Source: Halothiobacillus sp. (GTDB lineage: Bacteria > Pseudomonadota > Gammaproteobacteria > Halothiobacillales > Halothiobacillaceae). From it: 64,000 nucleotides of DNA. Below, piece by piece: positions 46,237 to 59,495 of the stretch. Made by a program: the position numbers and the translations under genes. Within the stretch, counting starts at the first letter, position 1, and every line of letters starts with the position of its first letter. Location of the stretch: contig JAGXIF010000033.1 in assembly GCA_024635755.1 (NCBI GenBank), positions 62,001 to 126,000 on the forward strand, read 5' to 3'. The notes beneath the pieces are model-generated. The model did no database searches. It was not told where the DNA came from and was given only the letters and a program-made list of their open reading frames with translations.

Positions 46237-46782
46237 ATGCACGCCCCGGAAGACAACCTGATCTGGATCGACCTCGAAATGACCGGTCTGGATCCAGTGC
46301 GCGACACCATCATCGAAGTGGCGACCCTGGTGACCGACAAGCATCTGAACCTATTGGCCGAGGGGCCGACCGTGGCAATCTTCCAGCCCGAGGAGAAATT
46401 GGCCGGGATGGATGAATGGAACCAGCGGACCCATGGCCAGAGCGGCTTGATCGAGCGGGTAAGGCGGAGCGACTGCGATCTGCGTTGCGGTGAAAAGCTA
46501 ACGTTGGATTTTCTGCGCCAGCACGTGCCGGCCGGCAAGTCGCCGATGTGTGGCAACAGCATCTGCCAGGATCGGCGTTTTCTCGCCCGCCTGATGCCGG
46601 AACTGGAGGCCTTTTTTCACTATCGCAACCTGGACGTTTCGACGATCAAGGAGCTGGCCCGACGTTGGCAGCCTGAGGTGCTCACTGGCTACAAGAAGCA
46701 GTCCAACCATCAGGCCATGGACGACATTCGCGGTTCGGTAGCGGAGTTGTCGCATTACCGAGCCGGCTTCTTCAAACTCTGA
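46237..46782 (+). CDS. orn: Oligoribonuclease
   Basis: A 181-residue DEDDh exoribonuclease that finishes RNA decay by degrading 2-5-mers, including pGpG from c-di-GMP turnover. Motifs are [26 protein letters not shown] and [14 protein letters not shown]. Standard length and start. Confidence 0.97.
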   Translation: MHAPEDNLIWIDLEMTGLDPVRDTIIEVATLVTDKHLNLLAEGPTVAIFQPEEKLAGMDEWNQRTHGQSGLIERVRRSDCDLRCGEKLTLDFLRQHVPAGKSPMCGNSICQDRRFLARLMPELEAFFHYRNLDVSTIKELARRWQPEVLTGYKKQSNHQAMDDIRGSVAELSHYRAGFFKL

Positions 46783-46805
46783 TGCGGTTTCGCTTGGTAA
46801 ACTGA

Positions 46806-47657
<852 letters not shown>

Positions 47658-47738
47658 CCGCGCTCCCGCACTGCGCGCAAAATCGACGGGTTGCCGCGGC
47701 TCACCCCCTCGTTGCAGTGCGCAACGGGACGGCTAACG

Positions 47739-47768
47739 TGGACAGGGTCGGGGCGTTTCAGTCATAAT
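47739..47768 (+). promoter_or_regulatory. Putative carAB promoter
   Basis: TGGACA (5 of 6) and CATAAT (5 of 6) are spaced 18 bp and lie about 90 bp upstream of carA, in the 199-bp gap after dapB. I see no clear arginine or pyrimidine operator. Confidence 0.55.
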
Positions 47769-47856
47769 CTCGCCCCGAGGCTCGCCGCCCATCGGTGGTG
47801 GTCACAGCCGGACTCACCTCCCGTTTTTTATCACGCGACGATCGCGAGGTGAACGG

Positions 47857-49047
47857 GTGGGGACCGACACGACAAATCTTGGGGGAAAGTTCTTGGATAG
47901 CACGGTCTCAGGCGCGAATGCTGCGCTCCCGGCAAATACGGCGCTCCTGGCTCTTGAAGACGGGAGCGTTTTTTACGGCACATCCATCGGTGTCGACGGG
48001 GAGTCGATTGGCGAGGTGGTGTTCAACACCGCGATGACGGGCTACCAGGAGATACTGACCGACCCGTCGTATCGACGCCAGATCGTGACGTTGACCTACC
48101 CGCACATCGGGAACGTGGGCACCAACCCGGAGGATGCCGAATCCGACGCGGTCCACGTGGCCGGGCTGGTGATCCGCGATTCCGGACAGATGAGCTCATG
48201 GCGCGGTGAGCAGACCCTCGAGGACTACTGCCAGACCCACCGTCTGGTCGCCATCGCCGAGATCGACACCCGCGAGCTTACCCGCCGCCTGCGTGACAAG
48301 GGCGCCATGAAGGGCTGCCTGGTCGCCGGCGACAGCCTGGACCCCACCGCCGCGATCGAGAAGGCCCGCGATTTCGCCGGCCTGGCGGGCATGGACCTGA
48401 TCCCCGAGGTGGGTACCCGCGAGATCCGCGAGTGGTCCGCCGGCTCCTGGTGGGTCAAGGACGAGGAGCGCCCCGCGCCGACACGGCACGTGATCGCCTA
48501 CGACTATGGCTTCAAGCAGAACATCCTGCGCAAGCTGGTCGACCGGGGTTGCCGCATCACGCTCTTCCCGGCCGATACGCCGGTGGAAGAGCTCTTGGCT
48601 ACCAATCCCGATGGCATCCTGGTCGGCAACGGCCCGGGCGATCCGGCAGCCTGCACGAAGGCAATCGGCGACATCGAACGCTTTTTGGCGAGCGGCATTC
48701 CCCTGTTCGGCATCTGCCTGGGCCACCAGCTGCTGGCACTCGCCAGCGGGGCGAAGACCAGCAAGATGAAGTTTGGCCATCACGGCGCGAACCACCCGGT
48801 GCAGGACATCCACGACAAGCGGGTGTTTATCTCAAGCCAGAACCACGGTTTCGCGGTCGAAGAGGACAGCCTGCCGGCCAACCTGGAGGCAACCCACCGT
48901 TCGCTATTCGACGGCAGCCTCCAGGGTATCCGTCGTACCGATTGCGAGGCCTTCAGTTTCCAGGGACACCCCGAGGCGAGTCCGGGGCCACACGATCTGG
49001 ACCTGCTGTTCGACCAGTTCGTCGACAGCATCGATGCCCGCCGCTGA
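47857..49047 (+). CDS. carA: Carbamoyl-phosphate synthase small (glutaminase) subunit
   Basis: Up to 396 residues from the GTG at 47857. A TTG at 47893 with GGGGGAAAG upstream gives 384 residues and may be the true start. The class I amidotransferase triad is present: nucleophile Cys in [12 protein letters not shown] (about residue 287), and the His/Glu pair in [10 protein letters not shown]. It hydrolyses glutamine and channels ammonia to CarB. Confidence 0.97.
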   Translation: MGTDTTNLGGKFLDSTVSGANAALPANTALLALEDGSVFYGTSIGVDGESIGEVVFNTAMTGYQEILTDPSYRRQIVTLTYPHIGNVGTNPEDAESDAVHVAGLVIRDSGQMSSWRGEQTLEDYCQTHRLVAIAEIDTRELTRRLRDKGAMKGCLVAGDSLDPTAAIEKARDFAGLAGMDLIPEVGTREIREWSAGSWWVKDEERPAPTRHVIAYDYGFKQNILRKLVDRGCRITLFPADTPVEELLATNPDGILVGNGPGDPAACTKAIGDIERFLASGIPLFGICLGHQLLALASGAKTSKMKFGHHGANHPVQDIHDKRVFISSQNHGFAVEEDSLPANLEATHRSLFDGSLQGIRRTDCEAFSFQGHPEASPGPHDLDLLFDQFVDSIDARR

Positions 49048-49102
49048 AATCCGCCATCCAGAATAACCAACTGCCCAGCCGCGGCTGGCAGGTGAGTCGA
49101 GC

Positions 49103-52100
49103 ATGCCAAAAAGAAACGACATCCAGAGTGTACTGATCATCGGGGCCGGACCCATCGTCATCGGTCAGGCCTGCGAGTTCGACTATTCCGGTGCCCAGGC
49201 CTGCAAGGCCCTGCGCGAGGAAGGCCTGCGGGTCATCCTGATCAACTCGAACCCCGCCACGATCATGACCGACCCGGAAATGGCCGATGCGACCTATATC
49301 GAGCCGATCACCTGGGAAGCGGTCAGCGCGATCATCGACAAGGAGCGCCCGGACGCGGTGCTGCCTACCATGGGCGGCCAGACCGCACTCAATTGCGCCC
49401 TGGACCTGCACCGTCACGGCGTACTGGAGCGCTTTGGTTGCGAATTGATCGGTGCCAGTGAAGACGCTATCGACATGGCTGAGGATCGCGAACGGTTCAA
49501 GGACGCGATGGCGGAGATTGGCCTGTCGACGCCGGCCTCCACCGTGGTGCACACCTTCGAAGGCGCCTTGGCCGCCCAGGCCGAGATCGGCTTTCCCTCC
49601 ATCATTCGCCCGTCGTTCACCATGGGCGGCACCGGTGGCGGCATCGCCTACAACCGTGAGGAATACGAGGAACTCGTCCGTCGCGGCCTCGACCTGTCGC
49701 CGACCAACGAGCTGCTGATCGAGCAGTCCGTGCTTGGCTGGAAGGAATACGAGATGGAGGTCGTTCGGGACAAGAACGACAATTGCATCATCATCTGCTC
49801 GATCGAGAACCTCGATCCGATGGGGGTGCATACCGGCGACTCGATCACGGTCGCTCCGGCACAGACCTTGACGGACAAGGAATACCAGATCATGCGCAAC
49901 GCCTCCCTGGCGGTGCTGCGCAAGATCGGCGTGGAAACCGGCGGCTCGAACGTCCAGTTCGCGGTCAACCCGGAAAACGGCGACATGATTGTGATCGAGA
50001 TGAATCCGCGCGTGTCGCGTTCGTCGGCACTGGCTTCCAAGGCCACCGGCTTTCCCATCGCCAAGGTCGCCGCCAAGCTCGCCATCGGCTACACGCTCGA
50101 CGAGCTCAAGAACGACATTACCAGCGGCGCGACGCCGGCCTCGTTCGAGCCGACCATCGATTACGTCGTCACCAAGATTCCGCGCTTCACGTTCGAGAAG
50201 TTCCCGGCGGCCAATGATCGCTTGACCACGCAAATGAAGTCCGTCGGCGAGGTCATGTCGATCGGCCGCACCTTCCCCGAGTCCCTGCAAAAAGGGCTGC
50301 GTGGACTGGAGATCGGCCGGGACGGGCTTGACGAGGTCCTGGAAGGCAATCTCTCGGATGCCGACATTGAGGACAGGCTGGTCCGCGAGCTGCATTCCCC
50401 GGGCGCCGATCGCCTCTGGTACGTCGCCGAGGCGTTCCGTCATGGCTTCGACCTCGAGCGGGTATTCGACCACTCGTTCATCGATCCCTGGTTCCTGCGC
50501 CAGATCGAGCACCTGGTGCGTACTGAAGAGGCCTTGCGCGGCCGTCACCTGAAGGAAATCGGGGCGGCGGAGATGTACCAGATCAAGCGACTGGGCTTCT
50601 CGGACGCACGCCTGGCCAAGCTGCTCGATGAGACCGAGAGCACCGTGCGCAGTCACCGCCATGCTCTCGGCGTCCGGCCGGTATACAAGCGCGTCGACAC
50701 CTGCGCCGCGGAATTCCCGACCTCGACGGCCTACATGTACTCCACCTACGAGCCGTTCTGCGAGGCCGAGCCGACCAATCGTGACAAGATCATGATCCTC
50801 GGCGGCGGCCCCAATCGGATCGGGCAGGGGATCGAGTTCGACTACTGTTGCGTCCACGCCGCGCTCGCACTGCGCGAGGATGGCTACGAGACCATCATGG
50901 TCAACTGCAACCCGGAAACGGTCTCCACCGATTACGACATTTCCGATCGCTTGTATTTCGAGTCGCTCACGCTGGAGGATGTCCTCGAGATCATCGAGAT
51001 CGAGCAGCCCCGCGGCGTAGTGGTGCAGTTCGGTGGCCAGACGCCGCTCAAGCTCGCGCGCGACCTGGAAAAGGCCGGGGCACCGATCATCGGCACCACG
51101 CCGGATGCCATCGACCGGGCGGAGGACCGCGAGCGGTTCCAGGACATGATCCACAAGCTCGACCTCATGCAGCCGCCTAACCGCACCGCCAAATCCGCCG
51201 ATCAGGCCATTCACCTGGCGGCCGAAATCGGTTATCCGCTGGTGGTCCGTCCGTCCTACGTGCTGGGCGGCCGTGCCATGGAGATCGTTCACGACGAGGA
51301 CGGCCTGAAGCGCTACATCCGCGACGCAGTCAAGGTGTCCAATGAGTCACCGGTGCTGCTGGATCGATTCCTCGACGATGCCACCGAGATGGACATCGAT
51401 GCCGTCTGTGATGGTGAGGACGTGGTCATCGGTGGGCTGATGGAGCATATCGAGATGGCCGGCGTGCACTCCGGTGACTCGGCCTGCTCGCTGCCGCCGT
51501 ATACCGTGGCGCGAGACGTGCAGGACCGTGTGCGCGAGCAGATCAAGGCGATGGCGCGGGAACTCAACGTGGTTGGCCTGATGAACACCCAGGTGGCCAT
51601 CCAGGGCGACGATATCTACATCATCGAGGTCAATCCGCGCGCCTCGCGCACGGTGCCTTTCGTTTCCAAGGCCGTGGGTATCCCGCTGGCACAGGTGGCG
51701 GCCCGCACCATGGCTGGTATCAGCCTCAAGCGCCAGGGCATCACCCGCGAACGCATCCCGCCATTCTATTCGGTCAAGGAAGCGGTGTTCCCCTTCATAA
51801 AGTTCGCGGGCGTGGACCCGCTGCTGGGGCCCGAGATGAAGTCCACCGGCGAGGTGATGGGGGTCGGTCGCGAATTCGGCGAGGCCTTTGCCAAGGCCCA
51901 GGCCGGTGCGAGTAATTCGCTGCCCCTGCAGGGCACCGCCTTCGTTTCCGTGCGCAAGCGGGATTACAAGGCGGTGATCCCGGTGGCCAAGGCACTGGAT
52001 GAATGGGGCTTCTCGCTGGTGGCCACGCGCGGCACCGCGAAATTCCTCAACGAACAAGGCCTGACGGTAACCGCGGTCAACAAGGTCACGGAAGGGCGTC

Positions 52101-52332
52101 CCAATGTCGTCGACATGATCAAGAACAAGGACATCGCGCTGATCGTCAACACGACCTCCAATAGCCAGCAGTCACGCAGCGACTCCTACGAGATCCGTCG
52201 TGAGGCACTGCACTACCGGATTCCGTACTTCACGACGCTGGCCGGTGCGGAGGCGATGGCGCTGGCATTGAAATACCTGCACCAGCCGGTGACTGTCAAC
52301 CGCCTGCAGGATCTGCATCAGGAGTGTGTTTC

Positions 52333-52336
<4 letters not shown>
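49103..52336 (+). CDS. carB: Carbamoyl-phosphate synthase large subunit
   Basis: 1077 residues with two homologous ATP-grasp halves ([38 protein letters not shown]) and a C-terminal allosteric MGS-like domain. It makes carbamoyl phosphate from bicarbonate, ammonia and two ATP for arginine and pyrimidine synthesis. Its TGA overlaps the greA ATG. Confidence 0.98.
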
Positions 52337-54426
<2,090 letters not shown>

Positions 54427-54462
54427 GTGCTCGTCGTCGGGAGCCCGGGGGCAGCAATAAAG

Positions 54463-54496
54463 AAAGCCCGCCTGGCAATATGCCAGGCGGGCTTTT
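54463..54496. terminator. Bidirectional rho-independent terminator
   Basis: The perfect stem AAAGCCCGCCTGGCA/TGCCAGGCGGGCTTT has a 3-nt ATA loop and A/T flanks. It lies between the serS-carrier unit (+) and the ferredoxin gene (-). Confidence 0.95.
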
Positions 54497-54544
54497 CTCG
54501 GTGCCGACAACCCTCCGGGGAGAGGGCGCGGTAAGGCGATACGA

Positions 54545-55398
<854 letters not shown>

Positions 55399-55420
55399 GC
55401 GGTTTCCTTGGGGAATGAGA

Positions 55421-56206
55421 TCACGACAGGATCATGTGCAGACCGAGTCCAAACAACACGATCGAGAAAATCCGCTTGAGGGTCGTCGCCGGCAACGTCT
55501 GGGCAAGTTTCGCTCCGAGCGGCGCGAACAGCACGGAGAACACGGCAATGCCCGCGAGAGCCGGCAGGTAGACATAGCCGGCGCTCATCGGCGGCAGGCC
55601 CTGGGTCGACCAGCCCGAGACAATATAACCGATGGCACCGAATAAGGCGGTCGGCAGGCCGAGCGACGCACTCGTGGCGATGGCATTGCGCGCGGTGACG
55701 TTGCAATAGAGGAAAAACGGGGTAGTCATGGCCCCGCCGCCCATCCCCATGATCGAGGCAATCGCGCCGAAGGTCGTGGACACGCCCGTCAGGGGAACGA
55801 TGCCGGGAAGCTGACGGGCCGCCGGTGGCTGACGACCGAACGCCATCTGCGCTGCGACCAGGATCTCGAGCACCCCGAAGACAATCTTGAGCACACCGCC
55901 GGGCAGGTAGTGCGCCAAGGTCGAACCGATGATCGCACCGAGCACCATCCCCGGTGCGAACCGGGCGAACACCCCCCACAGGACACCCCCGTGATGGTGG
56001 TGACTGTAGACGGAAGTGATCGAGGCGAAAACAATCGCCGCCAGCGAGGTGCCGATCGCTACATGCACGAGGTGCTCACCAGTGATGCCGATCGTGGGGA
56101 AGATCAGCAACAGGACAGGCACCATGATCAGTCCGCCGCCGATGCCAAGCAGGCCGGCGGCGAGACCGCCGACCATCCCCAGCATCGCGAACAGAAGATA
56201 TTCCAC
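55421..56206 (-). CDS. TSUP-family (TauE/SafE) membrane permease
   Basis: 261 residues with about eight hydrophobic segments and the duplicated family motif (AAGLLGIGGGLIMVPVLLL and ASIMGMGGGAMTTPFFLY). Members move sulfite, sulfoacetate or other organosulfur anions; substrate here is not predictable. The GTG start has GGGAG 7 bp upstream and lies 32 bp after lpd. Confidence 0.9.
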   Translation of the reverse strand: MEYLLFAMLGMVGGLAAGLLGIGGGLIMVPVLLLIFPTIGITGEHLVHVAIGTSLAAIVFASITSVYSHHHHGGVLWGVFARFAPGMVLGAIIGSTLAHYLPGGVLKIVFGVLEILVAAQMAFGRQPPAARQLPGIVPLTGVSTTFGAIASIMGMGGGAMTTPFFLYCNVTARNAIATSASLGLPTALFGAIGYIVSGWSTQGLPPMSAGYVYLPALAGIAVFSVLFAPLGAKLAQTLPATTLKRIFSIVLFGLGLHMILS

Positions 56207-56238
56207 TCGCTAACTCCCTTAAGCGATCGGCAAATGGA

Positions 56239-58020
56239 TCAGCGCTTTTTCGGCGGCATCAAATCCGTGATCGTTCCCTCCGCCATCTCGGCGGCGAAGC
56301 CCAGAGTCTCGGACAGGGTGGGGTGCGGATGGATGGTCAGGCCGATGTCGGCCATGTCGGCCCCCATCTCGATGCCCAGCATGGCCTCGGCGATCAGCTC
56401 ACCCGCGTTTGGGCCAACGATGCCGGCCCCGAGCAGACGATGGGTCTTCTTGCAGAACAGCGCCTTGGTCAGACCTTCATCACGGCCGAGACTCAATGAC
56501 CGACCGGAAGCGGCCCAGGGGAACGCGCCTTTCTCGTACTCGACACCCTCAGCCTTGAGCTCGTCCTCGGTCTTGCCCGCCCAGGCCACTTCCGGGTCGG
56601 TGTAAGCCACGCTGGGGATGCCCATGGGCGTGAAGGCCGACGGGAGGCCACAGATGACCTCAGCGGCCACTTTGCCTTCGTGCGCAGCCTTGTGCGCCAG
56701 CATGGGCTGTCCCACCACGTCGCCGATGGCGTGGATGTGTTCCACGTTGGTGCGCATGCGTTCGTCGACGGAGATAAAGCCACCCTCGTCGACGCTCACA
56801 CCCGCCTTGTCCGCATCGACCTTCTTGCCGTTCGGCGAACGACCGACGGCAACGAGAATCCGATCGAATACAGCGGTTTCCGGCGTTTTCTTCCCTTCGA
56901 AGGTCACATGGAGACCATCGTCCTTGGCCTCGACGTTCGTCACCTTCGCGCCCAGGAAGATGTCCTGGTAGCGCTTTTTGAGGATCTTGAGCAACGGCCG
57001 GGTGAGGTCCTTGTCTGCCCCGGGGATGATGGTGTCGCCCAGTTCGACGATGGATACCTCGGCGCCAAGCGAATCGTAGACTTGCGCCATTTCCAGACCG
57101 ATTATGCCGCCGCCGATGACAAGCATGCGCTTGGGGATTTCCTCGAGCTCGAGTGCGTCGGTCGAGTCCATGACGCGCGGATCGTCGTGCGGGATGAACG
57201 GCAGCTTCACCGGCTGTGAGCCGGCAGCGATGATCGAATGGTCGAAACGTACCAGCGTTTCCTTGCCATCGTCATCGGTCACCGCGATATGGTGCGGATC
57301 GACGAAGCGACCATAGCCACGCACGATGGTGACCTTACGCTGTTTGGCCAATGCCTCGAGCCCGCCGGTGAGTTTCTTGATCGTCTGATCCTTGAAGCCG
57401 CGCAGCTTGTCGAGATCGATTTTCGGCTCGGCAAAGGTCACGCCGTGGGCCCCCATGGAGCGCGTCTCGTTGAGCACTTCCGAGACGTGCAAGAGGGCCT
57501 TGGAGGGAATACAGCCGACGTTCAGGCACACGCCCCCGATCACCGGGTAGCGCTCGATCATGACGACCGACTTGCCCAGATCCGCGGCACGGAAGGCAGA
57601 CGCATAGCCGCCCGGACCAGAGCCCAGTACGCAGATGTCGCATTCGACATCGGCCTTCTGATCTGTCGAGGCCGCGGCGGCCGATGCCGGGCTGGCCTCA
57701 CTGGTTTCGGCCGGGGATTTGGCAGGTTCTGCCTTGGCCGCCTCGTCCTTTTCCCCGCCGCCATCACCGTCGCTGGCATCGGCTGCCGGCTCGTACTTGG
57801 CGACCGGTTTGCCGGTACTGATCTTGTCGCCCACGCCCACCAGCACCTCGGTGATTTTGCCCGCCGCAGGGGAGGGGATCTCCATGGTGGCCTTGTCGGT
57901 CTCGAGGGTGATCAGGGAATCTTCCTTTTCGATCGTGTCACCGGCCTCGACCAGAACCTCGAGGATCTCGACCTCGTCGAAATTGCCGATATCGGGGAGA
58001 TTGATTGTCTCGATGGTCAT
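56239..58020 (-). CDS. lpdA: Dihydrolipoyl dehydrogenase (E3) with N-terminal lipoyl domain
   Basis: 593 residues: a lipoyl domain (lipoyl Lys about 44 in ETDKATMEIP), an Ala/Glu/Ser linker, and a complete flavoprotein disulfide reductase. FAD site GSGPGGYASAFRAADLG, redox disulfide GGVCLNVGCIPSK, NAD site GGGIIGLEMAQVY, and the C-terminal dimer His-Glu (TIHPHPTLSE) are visible. It re-oxidises dihydrolipoamide of the pyruvate dehydrogenase complex. Lipoylated E3 occurs in several beta- and gammaproteobacteria. It starts 7 bp after aceF. Confidence 0.97.
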   Translation of the reverse strand: MTIETINLPDIGNFDEVEILEVLVEAGDTIEKEDSLITLETDKATMEIPSPAAGKITEVLVGVGDKISTGKPVAKYEPAADASDGDGGGEKDEAAKAEPAKSPAETSEASPASAAAASTDQKADVECDICVLGSGPGGYASAFRAADLGKSVVMIERYPVIGGVCLNVGCIPSKALLHVSEVLNETRSMGAHGVTFAEPKIDLDKLRGFKDQTIKKLTGGLEALAKQRKVTIVRGYGRFVDPHHIAVTDDDGKETLVRFDHSIIAAGSQPVKLPFIPHDDPRVMDSTDALELEEIPKRMLVIGGGIIGLEMAQVYDSLGAEVSIVELGDTIIPGADKDLTRPLLKILKKRYQDIFLGAKVTNVEAKDDGLHVTFEGKKTPETAVFDRILVAVGRSPNGKKVDADKAGVSVDEGGFISVDERMRTNVEHIHAIGDVVGQPMLAHKAAHEGKVAAEVICGLPSAFTPMGIPSVAYTDPEVAWAGKTEDELKAEGVEYEKGAFPWAASGRSLSLGRDEGLTKALFCKKTHRLLGAGIVGPNAGELIAEAMLGIEMGADMADIGLTIHPHPTLSETLGFAAEMAEGTITDLMPPKKR

Positions 58021-58027
58021 GGATACC

Positions 58028-59374
58028 TCAGAGCATCAGTTCGCGAAGGTCGGTGAGGGTCCGTGAGAGCGTCGTCATGAAACGCGCGCCCTCGGCCCCG
58101 TCGATCACACGGTGATCGTAGGAAAGAGCCAGCGGCAGCATCATGCGCGGGACGAATTCCGATCCGTCCCAGACCGGCTGCATGCTGGCCTTCGAGACAC
58201 CCAAGATGCCGACTTCCGGGCCGTTGACGATCGGCGTGAACTGCGTCCCGCCGATGCCGCCGAGGCTGGAAATCGAGAAGGTGCCACCGGACAAGTCCGC
58301 GCCGGTGAGCTTGCCATCACGGGCGCGCGAGGATATCTCCATCAGTTCCTCGGAGAGCTCGAAGACACCCTTCTTGTCGACATCACGAACCACCGGGACC
58401 AACAGGCCTTTGGGGGTGTCCACGGCCACGCCGAGGTTGATGTATTTCTTGACGATCAGGCTCTCGCCATCAGGCGCCATGGATGCATTCATGTTGGGGA
58501 ATTCGCCCAGCACGTGCGCTACCGCCTTCATGATGAACACCAGCGGCGTCATCTTGATGCCCATCTTCTCGGCACGCGGCTTGAGCGACTTGCGGAAGGC
58601 ATCCATCTCGGTGATGTCGGCCTCGTCAAACTGTGTGACGTGCGGGATGTTGAGCCACGCGGTCGATAGATGCTTGCCGGAAAGTTTCTTGATCCGCGAG
58701 AGGGGTTTCTCCTCGATCTCGCCGAACTGGGAAAAGTCGATTTCCGGCAGGGGCGGAATGCCGGCCCCTGTGGCAGCGCCGCCCTTGGCCGCGCCTTCCA
58801 TTACCGCCTTGATCGCGCCCTCGACGTCTTCCTGCAGGATGCGGCCCTTCGGGCCGGTACCGGTGACATTGGCCAGGTCCACCCCGAGCTTGCGAGAGAA
58901 AAGGCGTACCGACGGGCTGGCGTGGAACTTCGCGCCTCCGGCCTGCGCGTTGATCGGCATGGCCTGCCCACCCCCTGAAGCCGGGCCGGTCGCTGCCGGG
59001 GTTTCGGCGGTGGCGGCCGGGGAGGGCTCTTGCGTCGGTACCTCCGGCTTCGATGCGTCGGCAGCCGGCTCCTCGGCGGAGGTGTCGTCCTGGACCTTTT
59101 CGGCCGCCGGCTCGCTGGCTTCCTCCTTTTCGTCTTCCTCGGCATCGATTTCGGCGATCAGGTCGCCCTTGTTGAGGTTGTCGTCGTTCTTGACCAGGAC
59201 CTTGGTGATCTCGCCCGTGTAGGGGCTCGGGATCTCCATCGTGGCCTTGTCGGACTCCAGCGTGATCAGCGAGTCTTCCTTTTCGACCCGGTCGCCGGGC
59301 GAGACCAGCACCTCGATAACGGGTGTGTTCTCGTAGTTGCCGATGTCGGGGAGGGTGATCGACTTGATGGCCAT
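58028..59374 (-). CDS. aceF: Dihydrolipoamide acetyltransferase (E2 of PDH)
   Basis: 448 residues from the ATG at 59374 (GGAG upstream). It has one lipoyl domain (ESDKATMEIP), a flexible linker, a peripheral-subunit-binding domain (ASPSVRLFSRKLGVDLANVTG) and the catalytic domain with SYDHRVIDGAEGARF. It transfers the acetyl group from lipoamide to CoA. E. coli E2 carries three lipoyl domains; here one is on E2 and one on E3. Confidence 0.97.
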   Translation of the reverse strand: MAIKSITLPDIGNYENTPVIEVLVSPGDRVEKEDSLITLESDKATMEIPSPYTGEITKVLVKNDDNLNKGDLIAEIDAEEDEKEEASEPAAEKVQDDTSAEEPAADASKPEVPTQEPSPAATAETPAATGPASGGGQAMPINAQAGGAKFHASPSVRLFSRKLGVDLANVTGTGPKGRILQEDVEGAIKAVMEGAAKGGAATGAGIPPLPEIDFSQFGEIEEKPLSRIKKLSGKHLSTAWLNIPHVTQFDEADITEMDAFRKSLKPRAEKMGIKMTPLVFIMKAVAHVLGEFPNMNASMAPDGESLIVKKYINLGVAVDTPKGLLVPVVRDVDKKGVFELSEELMEISSRARDGKLTGADLSGGTFSISSLGGIGGTQFTPIVNGPEVGILGVSKASMQPVWDGSEFVPRMMLPLALSYDHRVIDGAEGARFMTTLSRTLTDLRELML

Positions 59375-59451
59375 CAGCCTGTCTCCATGAAAGGTTGCGT
59401 GCGTGCCCAGCACTCAACGGCGCGGGCATACGTATCAGGTGAATCCAGTGG

Positions 59452-59475
59452 CCCGGCCGATGCCTCTCGGCCGGG
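59452..59475. other. Stem-loop between aceE and aceF
   Basis: A perfect 9-bp stem, CCCGGCCGA/TCGGCCGGG, with a TGCCTC loop lies in the 121-bp gap between aceE and aceF. It has no T-run, so it may be an mRNA stability or processing element rather than a terminator. Confidence 0.6.
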
Positions 59476-59495
59476 AACGCGCAGAGGCGGAATGT

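Noticed and set aside
48953-51292. 779-residue minus-strand ORF opposite carB
   Set aside because: Antisense shadow of carB; its residues mirror carB codons and no family motif is visible.
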